Assembly (NCBI GenBank): GCA_027858855.1
Contig: JAQIBV010000040.1
Span: 1 to 61,239 of the forward strand
Length of the DNA stretch: 61,239 bases
Source: Spirochaetota bacterium
Lineage (GTDB): Bacteria; Spirochaetota; UBA4802; JAFGJZ01
Direction: 5' to 3'
The notes below the pieces were generated by a model, which saw only the letters and a list, made by a program, of their open reading frames with translations, was not told where the DNA came from and ran no database searches. Positions 1-9,699 of the stretch are shown here, piece by piece. Each line of letters opens with the position of its first letter. Within the stretch, counting starts at the first letter, position 1. The position numbers and the translations under genes are program-made.

Positions 1-1
1 C

Positions 2-61
2 AATAAACTTATTGAGAGTGTTGAACGTTTTTTAAAAAAATTAGACGAAAAAATCAATTAA
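2..61 (+). CDS. C-terminal end of a gene cut by the window edge
   Basis: A reading frame enters the window open and stops at TAA 59-61, giving 19 residues rich in Lys, Glu and Leu that look like the end of a charged amphipathic helix. The next gene starts 19 bases later with its own ribosome site, so the two may form an operon. Too little is present to name a function, and with so few codons a chance frame is possible. Confidence 0.35.
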   Translation, partial: NKLIESVERFLKKLDEKIN

Positions 62-80
62 AAACATGAAGGTAATATAA

Positions 81-527
81 ATGGTTTTTGTAATTATTTC
101 TGCCTCAATTTTACTTGGAGCATATTTTGCTTTTACGATTCAAAGAAAAGAAAATAATGAATTTTCAGAAAATGACGAAATTGTTATTAATGCTATAAAT
201 TCATTAAATAGACTGACCGATTCAAAAATTGATAAATTTATATTAAAAATTAAGAACGAAGATAGTACTCAAAACGACATTACCGGTCTAAAAGCTGGTG
301 CGTATTGGCCACATCATTTACGAGAAAATATTGATTTTATTTCAGAGTATGATTCAATTAAACGTAAACAGTCGCTATTTCAAGTAGAATCAAAAATGAA
401 TTTATTGGATTCAAACCCTACTTATTATCCGAAGTCATCATATAAGGTAGAGAGGAAGTATCAAAAGGAAAGCAAATCATATAGAAAGATGCGTCAGCAC
501 GCTAAAGCAATTTGTCTTTATAATTAG
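81..527 (+). CDS. Hypothetical protein with one N-terminal membrane segment
   Basis: I do not recognise this 148-residue protein. Residues 2-20 are hydrophobic (a membrane anchor or uncleaved signal), followed by a Lys-rich turn, so the remaining roughly 125 charged residues could face either side depending on topology. The tail is strongly basic. An AAGG ribosome site at 69-72 lies 8 bases before the ATG. The gene is AT-rich compared with plsB and mfd, and it follows closely on the cut-off gene at the window edge, so the two may belong to an accessory segment. No catalytic motif is visible. Confidence 0.6.
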   Translation: MVFVIISASILLGAYFAFTIQRKENNEFSENDEIVINAINSLNRLTDSKIDKFILKIKNEDSTQNDITGLKAGAYWPHHLRENIDFISEYDSIKRKQSLFQVESKMNLLDSNPTYYPKSSYKVERKYQKESKSYRKMRQHAKAICLYN

Positions 528-718
528 TATTCAATCTCGCCTTTTATAAAAAGCGCCACTTTCACCTAACTTTTAGTTTTTTCAACCATTTGAAAGCTAC
601 AGGTGATGCAAAAGCATTAAATACAAGGGAACTTTGAAAAATTACCAAAATTTCAAGGATATTCTAACGTTTTAAAGAGTATCAGATTTTCAATACACAA
701 TACTACCAGTTTGCCTGA

Positions 719-3265
719 CTACTGTACCATCAGACGGGCAATCTCTTTCTTAAACAGTACCGCTTTGTCCTTGTCGAGTATTTCAATCATCGTTTTACGT
801 TTTGAAACACTCTTCTCTGAAACTATACCCCTTTCTGATAAAAGACGCATTGAATTTTTAAAAACCGGTACTGATATCGACTCGACAATTGACAGTCGAC
901 CAGTTACAAAAAGAGCCTTGCCATGTTCTGCTAAAACCTTAGTAAATGCGTTTATCTCCATACTCTTCTTCTTTATCTTTTCAATAGAGTGAACAGCACA
1001 GTAATAGGATTCCAGAATATCTTCAACCCCAGTTGCCAGCAATTTAAGATCGTCACAAACCCATGCCTGATCGTTTATTATAATAATGTCACCCTCAACC
1101 TGAACAAATCTATTAGCCACAAAGAAGTCATTGAGTAACAGATCCACCTGCACCCCGATCGCCTCTTCATTATCTTCGGGCAGAACATACTCATATTTTA
1201 AAAGAGTAATCAACTCTGTTAGTGAACTGTTAAAATCGTTACGACTGATTCTGCTATCTTCAACCCTGCAAAAAATATTCGCCATAGAAAATAGCGGCAA
1301 AAAATGGTGGGCAATACTGTTTTTATAAAATGCAATAAGGCGCCTGTTATCATCAGTTATGGTATAAAGCAAATCAGCTGTGTCGGCATCCTCTACTTTT
1401 GTAATTATAGAATCCTTGCTGTACGAGTCCATAACCTGTTCAATTATTGCAGTAATACTCTTACTTGTGAAAACGTCGGAACATCGTATATTCAATGCTT
1501 TAATAACAGAAAAAACGTAATTTGCACTCCGTAATAAATCGTCATGCGAAACTCCCTTTTTTCTGTATAACAGCATTGCTAATGTAACAAAGGCTACCGG
1601 CGAAATAGTCACCGCCTTGGCTATCTCGGTAACAATACGGTTTCCAATTTTAGGAACAAGTTCTGAAACGGTTGATCCATTTCGTATGCCGTTTAATGTA
1701 AAGGGCTTACCTGCATTAACATACACATAACCATAATCTTTCTTTAAGACTTTCCAACCGGAAAGTATAGAACGAAAATTTTCCCGTTGCTTGTCTTTTC
1801 CGTTTATTTCACGAAAATAGGCGCCCTCTTCCAGAACGCGGTCATAGTTAATTGAAATAGGAACGAAGGTGACATCCCCAGCATATCCCTGGTCGGCAGC
1901 TTCAATTATATATGATAAAAGCCCCGGACGCGGATAAAGCAATCTTCCTGTACGTGTACGCCCTCCCTCGATAAAAAATTCAAGCTGATAACGATCCAGC
2001 AACAGTGTCTTCAGATACTGCTTGAAGACCTCGGGATACAGCTTCAGGTTTTTGAAGGTTCGCCGTATAAAAAAAGCACCTGAGTGACGAAAAACCGAAC
2101 CAATTGGGAAAAACGAAAGGTTTACTCCAGCCGCTATATGAGGTGGAATTACCCGTTTCTGGAAAAAAGCATAGGAGAGAATAAGAGAGTCCATATGGCT
2201 GCGATGACATGGAACAAGAACAACCGGGCCGGCCTTTGCAGCCTCTTTTATTACAGGAATAAACTCCTCATCAATTATAAAACCGGAAAATATTTTACGA
2301 AAGATCCAGTTAAGAATTATGCCGAAAAACCTGATATAAGTTATCGAAAAATCGGCTGCTATTTCTCGATAGTAGCTGTAAGCCTTCTTTCGTAATCGTT
2401 TCTTTGAACGATTATCCTCTTGCGAAATCCGGTCGATGGCTTCTCGGACATTGCGATGGTTTAAAACCCGTTCCATCATCTCATTCTTAGGCGCTAACAC
2501 CGGGCCAAGAACAACACGATCCTCTTTCTGCTGCTCTTCAATAAGTGAGTCGCGAATGCTATGCGCTATCTCTTCAGAACTTTTACCCTCATGCTCTGCG
2601 ATATACTCTTTCAGGTTAAGAGGCGTAATCATATGCACATATGATGGAGTTGCAGCGGAGAGGAAAGCGGAAAAGAAACCCTTATCAGAGGAGGAGCGGA
2701 ACGTTTTATCTCCACGCCCCGACTTATCGGGTTTACGTGTCCAGAAGACAGTCTGTGGCATCAGAAAAAACGGCTCTTCACTGTTCTTCTGCATCTCTAT
2801 TAGGTAATAGAGTGTATCATACTTCTGCTCGACATAACGTTTCAAAAAATAGTCGTCTGCCAGCATGGAAAAAAGAATTGGACGTGATTCAGAGAATTCA
2901 TTCTCGACAAATTCAGTGCAGAAAACTGATTCATTTTTTCTTTTAAAGAGATGCCTGATTTTTCCGAAAAACCGCTTAAAAAGATGACTGAAGGATTGCA
3001 AAAGAAATGGCTTGCACTCAAGAGCAAGTCGTGGACGGGCAAGATCATTTTTTTCCAGAAGACGATAGAGCATCATAAGCGCAATATTAGAGCTCTGAAA
3101 AGAGACATAAACCAGCTTTCCTTTCTGGCTATAATCACGGATTATTTTTACCGATTCGTCGTCCAGATCGGCTTTGCGACATAAATAGGCGGCAAGAATA
3201 TATTTAAACCCGGACAATCTTTCAACCAACAGGCCTGAAAGTAATGTATCAAGTTGAGACTTCAT
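719..3265 (-). CDS. plsB: Glycerol-3-phosphate acyltransferase (PlsB family)
   Basis: This enzyme makes 1-acyl-glycerol-3-phosphate, the first step of phospholipid synthesis, at the inner membrane. All four acyltransferase blocks are in order: HRSHMDSL near residue 354 (catalytic His and Asp), GAFFIRRTFK near 396, FFIEGGRTRTGR near 430 and VPISINYDR near 468. The length of 848 residues is normal for long PlsB proteins, whose C-terminal half is poorly conserved. An AGAGG ribosome site precedes the ATG by 6 bases. It is transcribed divergently from mfd. A PlsB rather than only the PlsX/PlsY route fits a diderm organism. Confidence in the family is high; the acyl donor (acyl-CoA or acyl-ACP) cannot be read from the sequence. 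Confidence 0.95.
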   Translation of the reverse strand: MKSQLDTLLSGLLVERLSGFKYILAAYLCRKADLDDESVKIIRDYSQKGKLVYVSFQSSNIALMMLYRLLEKNDLARPRLALECKPFLLQSFSHLFKRFFGKIRHLFKRKNESVFCTEFVENEFSESRPILFSMLADDYFLKRYVEQKYDTLYYLIEMQKNSEEPFFLMPQTVFWTRKPDKSGRGDKTFRSSSDKGFFSAFLSAATPSYVHMITPLNLKEYIAEHEGKSSEEIAHSIRDSLIEEQQKEDRVVLGPVLAPKNEMMERVLNHRNVREAIDRISQEDNRSKKRLRKKAYSYYREIAADFSITYIRFFGIILNWIFRKIFSGFIIDEEFIPVIKEAAKAGPVVLVPCHRSHMDSLILSYAFFQKRVIPPHIAAGVNLSFFPIGSVFRHSGAFFIRRTFKNLKLYPEVFKQYLKTLLLDRYQLEFFIEGGRTRTGRLLYPRPGLLSYIIEAADQGYAGDVTFVPISINYDRVLEEGAYFREINGKDKQRENFRSILSGWKVLKKDYGYVYVNAGKPFTLNGIRNGSTVSELVPKIGNRIVTEIAKAVTISPVAFVTLAMLLYRKKGVSHDDLLRSANYVFSVIKALNIRCSDVFTSKSITAIIEQVMDSYSKDSIITKVEDADTADLLYTITDDNRRLIAFYKNSIAHHFLPLFSMANIFCRVEDSRISRNDFNSSLTELITLLKYEYVLPEDNEEAIGVQVDLLLNDFFVANRFVQVEGDIIIINDQAWVCDDLKLLATGVEDILESYYCAVHSIEKIKKKSMEINAFTKVLAEHGKALFVTGRLSIVESISVPVFKNSMRLLSERGIVSEKSVSKRKTMIEILDKDKAVLFKKEIARLMVQ

Positions 3266-3528
3266 AATAGACCTCTTTGTACTTACAAAAACAGAATAAA
3301 ACCGGAAAGACCGACCATTATCGCGTTAACAGAATCAATAAAAGTCTGCGCGATAAAGCATAAAAATCAAGACGCCAGTTTTTACTGAATCATTCAAGGT
3401 ATCGACTTACTTGTCAACTATTTAGGGAAATTTTAAGTAAAATAGACTACCCGTGTAAAGAATCAAAAAAATTATTTACACTAGAGCTACTTCCCTTTTC
3501 TGTGTATAAATCAGAAAAGGTGGCCGCC

Positions 3529-6500
3529 ATGCTTCTAAAACCAGTAATAGACTCATATATTAAGAGCAGCGAATACAGACAGTTTGCCGAGGCTCTTCAG
3601 GATAATAATGGAGTTCAAACGATTGAAGGCATCTCGTCCTCTGCGTTTCCACTACTCTGTGCGGCCTATTTTACAAATGAACAGAAAAGTGCGTTTATCA
3701 TTGTCTCTTCACCGCAAATGGCAGCCGACTTTGCCGCAAACTGCGAAGCCCTGATGGACACAGCCGACATCTACCGTTTCCCGTCCCTATCGGTACTTCC
3801 CTACGAATTTGTGGCTCCCCCCGACCATATTATCAGAGAGCGAATCCGCACACTGTATCGAATGCTTTCGGGTAAGCCGGCTCTTTTCATCGCTGATACA
3901 GAAGCTGTATTGCGAAACCTGCCCTCACGTGAACGCTTAACTCGCAATATACTGTTACTTGAACCAGGTGAAGAGTACCCTTTCGACGATCTGATTGAAA
4001 CTTTCGTCAACTACGGGTATGAACGTGATATTGCCGTCAGCGCCTACGGCACATTCGCAGTAAAAGGCGGAATCATAGACATTTTTCCACCAGAAACAGA
4101 TGAACCGGTAAGGCTTGACTTCTTTGGAGACACTCTCGAATCCATACGAAGTTTTGACCTGGAAAGCCAGGTATCACTTACTTCAATAGATAGTGTTTCC
4201 ATTTATCCGAGAACCGAATTTCTTATCAGCGATAAAGAGAAGGAGACTCTGATAGACTACATCAAAGAGGCAATTGTCGCAGGAAAACGCATTCCAGAAC
4301 ATCTCAAAAGCATGTATGAAAATGGAACAATTCACGACGGAGCCGGCATCGATGACCTTTTGCCCCATATCTTCGGTTACAACAACATCTCTGACTATAT
4401 TGAAACATCAATCCCCGTTTTTGCCATTGATCCACCCGATATTGCCGTAAAGAGAAACTCAGCCGAACACCAATATCGTGAGCTTTACACCCGCAAATCG
4501 CCACGCGACCTTGCGGTTCCGGTTGAATCACTGATAAACATGGACACACTGCAAAAACTACAGGATCGAGCCTTTGTCATGCAGACCTTTACCGCGACAT
4601 CAGGCTCTATGCGTTTTAACTTGAAGAGCATCCCTACCTTTCACGGCAAGATCAGCGCCCTGAAAGATGACCTTGCCGAGCGCATCGACAACGGATGGAA
4701 AATATATATTTCTACAGCCTTCGAAGGTCAAGTTCGCCGTTTAACTGATCTGCTGCAGGACTTTCAACCGGTAATTGACGAAGACCCTGATACCGAGAAT
4801 GCCGCCCTGGTTATTTCTCTCTCATCCTATTCTGAGGGACTTGAGATTGGTGAAACGAAAACCCTTCTTCTAACAGATCACGATATTTTTGGCAAGTCTT
4901 ACAGGCGGAAACGGTCGTTCAAACGGCGCTCTTCACAGCCACTGAAGTCGTTTATGGATCTTACACAGGGCGATTATGTTGTACACATTAACCATGGAAT
5001 TGGAATTTTTCGCAACATCGAAAGAATGAGTGCCGGCGGTTTCGAAAGAGATTTTCTTCTGATCGAGTATGCCGACGGCGACAAACTGTTTGTTGCACTA
5101 GACCAGTTAACCATGATCCAGAAATATACAGGCGTAGACGGTAAGGTTCCACGAATCGATTCGCTCGGCAAAAAATCGGCCTGGAATCGCATAAAAAAAC
5201 GGGTTCAAGAGTCAGTAGAAGAGCTTGCAGGCGAGCTTATCGAAGTCTACGCACGCCGCCGGGCTCTCAAAGGTTACCAGTACCCACCCGACACACTGTG
5301 GCAGGAGGAGTTCGAGGCCCGTTTTGAGTTTGAAGAGACACCCGATCAGCTAAATTCCATCGAAGATGTTAAGGACGACATGGAGTCGGCACAGCCTATG
5401 GACAGGTTGATATGCGGTGACGTAGGTTTTGGTAAAACCGAGGTTGCCATACGTGCGGCATTCAAAGCCGCAATGGCCGGTCGCCAGACTGCAATACTCG
5501 TCCCTACTACAATTTTAGCCATGCAGCATTATAAGAATTTTTTAGGCCGTTTTTCCGACTATCCAGTATCAATAGAACTGGTATCCCGCTTTCGCTCACG
5601 CAAACAGATAAACGAAACCAAGAGTCGCTTGGCCGGTGGAGATGTAGACATCATCATAGGAACTCACGCTCTTCTTGCAAAGGATGTTGTCTTTAAGAAC
5701 CTGGGGCTGCTTATTATTGATGAGGAGCAACGATTTGGCGTAAAACATAAGGAGAAGCTTAAAGAGCTACGCACACAGGTAGATGTAATGACCATGTCGG
5801 CAACACCCATCCCACGAACACTTCACATGTCTATGGCCGGCATACGCGATCTTTCGACAATTATGACCGCACCGGAAAATCGGCAATCTATCGAAACCTA
5901 TATTCTTGAAGAGAATCCGGATGTGCTTCAGGCAGCTGTACGCAATGAACTGGAGCGGCATGGCCAAATATTCTTTATTCATAACAGAGTTCAGACAATA
6001 GACACTCACGCTGCAATGCTTTCAGAACTTGTTCCCGAAGCCTCTATAGCAGTTGCTCACGGACAGATGAACGAACATGAACTTGAAGACATTCTGATTG
6101 ATTTTATTAATAAAAAATATGACATTCTTGTGGCAACAACCATTCTGGAAAGTGGCATTGACATGCCCGACGTAAATACTATCATCATCAACAGAGCCGA
6201 CACCTTCGGGCTTTCTCAGCTTTATCAGCTTAAGGGACGTGTCGGTCGCTCGTCTAAAAAGGGTTATGCCTACCTGTTCTATCCACGCCATACGGCATTA
6301 AGTGAGGTCGCACAAAAAAGACTGAGGGTAATTTCCGAATACACAGATCTTGGAAGCGGTTTCAAAATTGCCATGAAAGATATGGAGATAAGAGGAGCCG
6401 GAAACCTTCTGGGGAAACAGCAGTCAGGAAATATAATGGACGTCGGCTTCGACCTCTACTGCCAGATGCTCGAAGAGGCTGTCAGTCGCTTAAAAGGTGA

Positions 6501-6954
6501 ACGACACTCAATCTATTTCAGAACCCCCCTGTTTATTAAAACAGATAATTTCATACCCGATGAATATATCAGCGATCAGCGACAGAAGATCGAGTTTTAT
6601 AAGCGTTTCGAGTCCTGTGAAACCATAGAAGAGATAGAACGGTTAACCGCCGAAATGAAAGACCGCTTCGGCCCCTATCCGGCACAGGTTGGTGTCCTTA
6701 TTGAACTTGAACTTATTCGGTCAATCGCCTCCAACATGTACATCGAAGAGATTATTGAAGGGGAAAAGGCGATTCGTATCAGGATATCTGAGCAGACAAG
6801 AATCGATACCGAGACTCTTCTTAAAAACATTAAAGAAGACCCAAGGCTAATGCTGGACCCTCAAAATAATGACACTTTGATCTTTAAGCATACGGAAAAA
6901 GAGACTGAAAAAAAGCTGGAAGAGCTAAAAAAATGGTTGCAGGATATCAGTTGA
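3529..6954 (+). CDS. mfd: Transcription-repair coupling factor Mfd
   Basis: Mfd removes RNA polymerase stalled at DNA lesions and recruits UvrA. The order is: an N-terminal UvrB-homology module (about residues 1-330), a CarD-like RNA-polymerase interaction domain beginning near 475 with GDYVVHINHGIGIF, a RecG-like helicase motor with Walker A GDVGFGKT near 630 and DEEQ box DEEQRFG near 731, and the C-terminal autoinhibitory domain. I choose ATG 3529 because AAAAGG at 3515-3520 lies 8 bases before it; an in-frame GTG at 3502 has no ribosome site. That gives 1141 residues, normal for the family. It stands alone between plsB (divergent) and a lipoprotein gene. Confidence 0.97.
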   Translation: MLLKPVIDSYIKSSEYRQFAEALQDNNGVQTIEGISSSAFPLLCAAYFTNEQKSAFIIVSSPQMAADFAANCEALMDTADIYRFPSLSVLPYEFVAPPDHIIRERIRTLYRMLSGKPALFIADTEAVLRNLPSRERLTRNILLLEPGEEYPFDDLIETFVNYGYERDIAVSAYGTFAVKGGIIDIFPPETDEPVRLDFFGDTLESIRSFDLESQVSLTSIDSVSIYPRTEFLISDKEKETLIDYIKEAIVAGKRIPEHLKSMYENGTIHDGAGIDDLLPHIFGYNNISDYIETSIPVFAIDPPDIAVKRNSAEHQYRELYTRKSPRDLAVPVESLINMDTLQKLQDRAFVMQTFTATSGSMRFNLKSIPTFHGKISALKDDLAERIDNGWKIYISTAFEGQVRRLTDLLQDFQPVIDEDPDTENAALVISLSSYSEGLEIGETKTLLLTDHDIFGKSYRRKRSFKRRSSQPLKSFMDLTQGDYVVHINHGIGIFRNIERMSAGGFERDFLLIEYADGDKLFVALDQLTMIQKYTGVDGKVPRIDSLGKKSAWNRIKKRVQESVEELAGELIEVYARRRALKGYQYPPDTLWQEEFEARFEFEETPDQLNSIEDVKDDMESAQPMDRLICGDVGFGKTEVAIRAAFKAAMAGRQTAILVPTTILAMQHYKNFLGRFSDYPVSIELVSRFRSRKQINETKSRLAGGDVDIIIGTHALLAKDVVFKNLGLLIIDEEQRFGVKHKEKLKELRTQVDVMTMSATPIPRTLHMSMAGIRDLSTIMTAPENRQSIETYILEENPDVLQAAVRNELERHGQIFFIHNRVQTIDTHAAMLSELVPEASIAVAHGQMNEHELEDILIDFINKKYDILVATTILESGIDMPDVNTIIINRADTFGLSQLYQLKGRVGRSSKKGYAYLFYPRHTALSEVAQKRLRVISEYTDLGSGFKIAMKDMEIRGAGNLLGKQQSGNIMDVGFDLYCQMLEEAVSRLKGERHSIYFRTPLFIKTDNFIPDEYISDQRQKIEFYKRFESCETIEEIERLTAEMKDRFGPYPAQVGVLIELELIRSIASNMYIEEIIEGEKAIRIRISEQTRIDTETLLKNIKEDPRLMLDPQNNDTLIFKHTEKETEKKLEELKKWLQDIS

Positions 6955-6988
6955 CTTAATACCACGATGCAACATTGCATTATGCTCG

Positions 6989-7040
6989 AATAGGGTTCTT
7001 AATTAACAAAATTAACAAAATTTTTCTTTGGTTCCCTATT
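6989..7040. repeat. Inverted repeat AATAGGG/CCCTATT downstream of mfd
   Basis: Seven-base arms at 6989-6995 and 7034-7040 enclose an AT-rich stretch containing a direct repeat of AATTAACAAA. There is no T-tract directly after the second arm, so this is not a canonical terminator. It may be a weak mRNA end structure or chance. Confidence 0.25.
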
Positions 7041-7178
7041 GTAACTTTTAAGTAACAGTTGATACTTATTTAAGTGTTATCACTATTCGAAACCTCAGAG
7101 ATTTCCTGTGATATTTCGTTATTAAAACAGATTCATCCCGGTTTTTTCTCTGACTATAATAATTAAAGGATCTAAAAT

Positions 7179-8375
7179 ATGTTTAAACAATTTGTATTTA
7201 CGTTTCTAATACTTTTAGCCGCTTTACCACTGATCTCATGCGGTGACCCTTGGGTTGCCAAAATAAACGGTGAGAAGCTGACTCTCGAAGAGTTGAATAA
7301 TTTTTACTATGCCAATCACGTTCTAACCTATAAAAAAAGCAGCAACGAAGAGGTTGACGAACTTGCCGCAAACCCTGAAGAAGTTCAAAAAAACCCCTAC
7401 TTAAGCAAACAGAAGTTTCTCGAACAAATTATTCGTCAAAAACTGGTTTCCGACATGATCGATGAGGAGGGAATCCTTAAAGATGACCGCGAATATGAGG
7501 CCTTTGTCTATTTCCAACACCTCAATCTAATTGTTAACCGTTTTTCAGAATTGAAATTTGAGAACAAAATTGATGTAACAATGGAAGATATCGACAAAGA
7601 ATTTCAGGCGAACCGTGCAATGTACGAACAGGCACCGCTTGACCAGGCCGAAAAATATATACGTCAAAAAATTCAATATGAAAAGCTACAGGCGCTTTCT
7701 GACGAGGTGCTCTCCGAAATTAAAGGCAAACACAAGATAGTTCGCAACGCCGAGCTGTTAAAGGGTGCAACATCCAAAGACCCTGCCAAAAGACCTTCAG
7801 AAGGTGTTCTTCTGACTGTTGATGAAAAAGAGAAGCTTACCGTTCCCCTTTTCAATGCATTGTATTATGTTCAGCACACAGCAAACTATGACCTGACCAA
7901 CGAAGAGGTCGAAAACCTGGCTACCAATGAAGAATATGTTGCCCAGAACCCGATGCTTGACCGTAAACTGTTCTTTGAGCAGCTTGTACAGATGATACTT
8001 TTTCATGACGAAGCGTTTAATGGTGAAGAATTTAAACTGAAAGATGACAAGAATATTATATACATGCTGAAAATTCAGGAAGATGTCATGAAGGTTGGAT
8101 ACTATATTCGTAAAAAGTTCCGTGACGAGCTTAACCCTACAGATGATGAAATTAACAAGGTTTACAACGAAAACAAAGAACGCTTTAAGGGCGCTCCATT
8201 AGATCAGGCTGCTCAGTATATTCATCAGCAGATTCTTGCACAGCGTCTTCAGCAGAAAGGTAATGAAATTGTGCAGAACGCCAAAGAACAGAGTGTTATA
8301 GAATATAACTTAAAGGCTCTTTCTGACGCAAAAGAGGAAAAAGAAGAAAAAGAGGAAAAAAAAGAAGAAGAGTGA
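7179..8375 (+). CDS. SurA-N-like lipoprotein made of two tandem chaperone repeats
   Basis: The protein begins with a lipoprotein signal ending LPLISC, so Cys21 would be lipidated. Residues about 27-192 and 213-380 are two copies of one helical unit: each carries EEV-LA-N--V--NP-L-----F-EQ and ends in APLDQA--YI-Q-I---LQ. The layout resembles the N-terminal chaperone part of SurA/PpiC foldases, but I see no parvulin domain, so isomerase activity is unlikely. The last 15 residues are a Lys/Glu repeat. The probable role is holding outer-membrane or periplasmic proteins unfolded (inference). The gene stands alone after a 224-base gap. A different helical lipoprotein family remains possible. Confidence 0.7.
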   Translation: MFKQFVFTFLILLAALPLISCGDPWVAKINGEKLTLEELNNFYYANHVLTYKKSSNEEVDELAANPEEVQKNPYLSKQKFLEQIIRQKLVSDMIDEEGILKDDREYEAFVYFQHLNLIVNRFSELKFENKIDVTMEDIDKEFQANRAMYEQAPLDQAEKYIRQKIQYEKLQALSDEVLSEIKGKHKIVRNAELLKGATSKDPAKRPSEGVLLTVDEKEKLTVPLFNALYYVQHTANYDLTNEEVENLATNEEYVAQNPMLDRKLFFEQLVQMILFHDEAFNGEEFKLKDDKNIIYMLKIQEDVMKVGYYIRKKFRDELNPTDDEINKVYNENKERFKGAPLDQAAQYIHQQILAQRLQQKGNEIVQNAKEQSVIEYNLKALSDAKEEKEEKEEKKEEE

Positions 8376-8422
8376 GATTAAAAAGAGCGAATAGCTTTTA
8401 AACTCTTAGATATAATTCTGTT

Positions 8423-8462
8423 CCATACGGTACTATTTTTTTAAAGAGATGGCACCGTATGG
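8423..8462. terminator. Inverted repeat between convergent genes
   Basis: Arms CCATACGGT (8423-8431) and ACCGTATGG (8454-8462) pair perfectly over 9 bases around a 22-base loop containing a T7 run. The element covers the 3' end of the DUF362 gene and lies 47 bases after the upstream convergent gene. It probably serves as a shared transcript end, though the T-tract sits in the loop rather than after the stem. Confidence 0.4.
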
Positions 8463-9533
8463 ACAAACTTCATGACAACAGAAGCATAGTATACAGAGAT
8501 TTCTATCAATCACTATCTTTCCCTCAGAAACCATCAAGGCCTCTGCCGAACATATCTGTGCACACTTAAGACAAAGTCGGCATTTTTTATGTTTAAAAAC
8601 CGGATGCGGAATGAAAAGGTTTCGGACAAAACTGTATATTGATGCCGGAAGCCGATTACGTAAAAAAGCAATATCTCGTACATACTCCACCCTCTTAAAA
8701 TCCAAAAAACGTGACTCATTTGAAAAATCGCCCTTTACAGAGACATCATCCAATCCGTTTATATAAAAACTAGGGCGTTTCAGTGAATCATTAAGTATTG
8801 GGATTTTGAGCGGATCATAGCCGATATAGCGGGCACATGCACAATCAAGCGCAAGAGGGTCGGTTGATACTCCGACAAACCCGGTATAAACAGGTGACCC
8901 ACTTCGAGGTCCATCTCCCTCCATTGCCTGAACTGCATCAATCACAGCACAACCGGGCTTAACAATAGTATTAAGATCAACTATCATTGAAGCAAAATTT
9001 TTACGATCTGTGAAACGCAGATGATATTTGGATTTTTCAAGCCCGGTAATCAAACCGAACATGTTTTTTAAAGCACCGGTATAGTACATCTGCACATGGT
9101 TTTTAAGCTTCGGAACAGAAACTATAAATTCAGCCCAATCCAGATGAGTGGTCAGTTGAAACCTCTTCACCACAAGAGCATCGGCTCCTGTAAATGAACG
9201 CATCTTTTTAAAAGCTACAAGGGTTGCTCCTTCACGCATACAAACTTCGGCCAGACCAGTCTTCTGATAGGCGCGTGCCGGTGAATCAACTGCCGGCGAG
9301 TCGCCAACCCTCACTTCACAATCTCGTGACTTAAAAAAAGCAATGACAGCGCCAACAACTTCCGGATGGGTAGTAACCGCATCATCAGGATGTGAAGCGC
9401 TTAGAACATTCGGTTTTATCAGAACCCTTTTACCTGAAAAGTCGGGAGGCAAAGAGGCCTTAAGCCCTTCAAAAATCGCATCACGAAGCCGCGGATCACT
9501 GTAATTGGCAATATTGTACAGATAAACATTCAT
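8433..9533 (-). CDS. DUF362 protein with C-terminal two-cluster ferredoxin domain
   Basis: The first about 300 residues match the DUF362 family (IKPNVLSASHPDD, GDSPAVDSPAR, VPKLKNHVQMYYTGALKNM). The end carries CRLCLKCAQIC and CILCFCCHEVCP, two sets of cysteines able to hold two [4Fe-4S] clusters. Such proteins are presumed electron-transfer or reductase components; no reaction is established. I choose ATG 9531-9533 (366 residues). A TTG 39 bases upstream would extend it, but its ribosome site is poor and its first residues are a low-quality Lys/Phe string. It faces away from the M15 peptidase gene, with an inverted repeat between the two. Confidence 0.85.
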   Translation of the reverse strand: MNVYLYNIANYSDPRLRDAIFEGLKASLPPDFSGKRVLIKPNVLSASHPDDAVTTHPEVVGAVIAFFKSRDCEVRVGDSPAVDSPARAYQKTGLAEVCMREGATLVAFKKMRSFTGADALVVKRFQLTTHLDWAEFIVSVPKLKNHVQMYYTGALKNMFGLITGLEKSKYHLRFTDRKNFASMIVDLNTIVKPGCAVIDAVQAMEGDGPRSGSPVYTGFVGVSTDPLALDCACARYIGYDPLKIPILNDSLKRPSFYINGLDDVSVKGDFSNESRFLDFKRVEYVRDIAFLRNRLPASIYSFVRNLFIPHPVFKHKKCRLCLKCAQICSAEALMVSEGKIVIDRNLCILCFCCHEVCPYGAISLKK

Positions 9534-9589
9534 ATATACATCCAGTACTCTTTTAAAAAAAAATTTAAGCAAGACATATTGTTGTAAAT

Positions 9590-9631
9590 AAGATTATTTA
9601 GTGCGACATGAACAGAGCACTAAATAATCTT
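9590..9631. repeat. 15-bp inverted repeat in a divergent intergenic region
   Basis: AAGATTATTTAGTGC (9590-9604) and GCACTAAATAATCTT (9617-9631) are perfectly complementary around a 12-base loop. The repeat lies between two genes that point away from each other, where a terminator is not needed unless a leader is attenuated. On the plus strand it is followed by GTATTTTTT, so it would work as a terminator for a short transcript running toward the M15 gene. Confidence 0.5.
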
Positions 9632-9699
9632 GTATTTTTTGCAAAGAAATAGAGTTATTTTTTCTTGACCTGAACATAATAGACAGAAACAGTTAAATC

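Noticed and set aside
8341-8375. GAAAAAGAGG-type low-complexity run
   Set aside because: It is the Lys/Glu tail of the SurA-like lipoprotein, not a separate repeat element.
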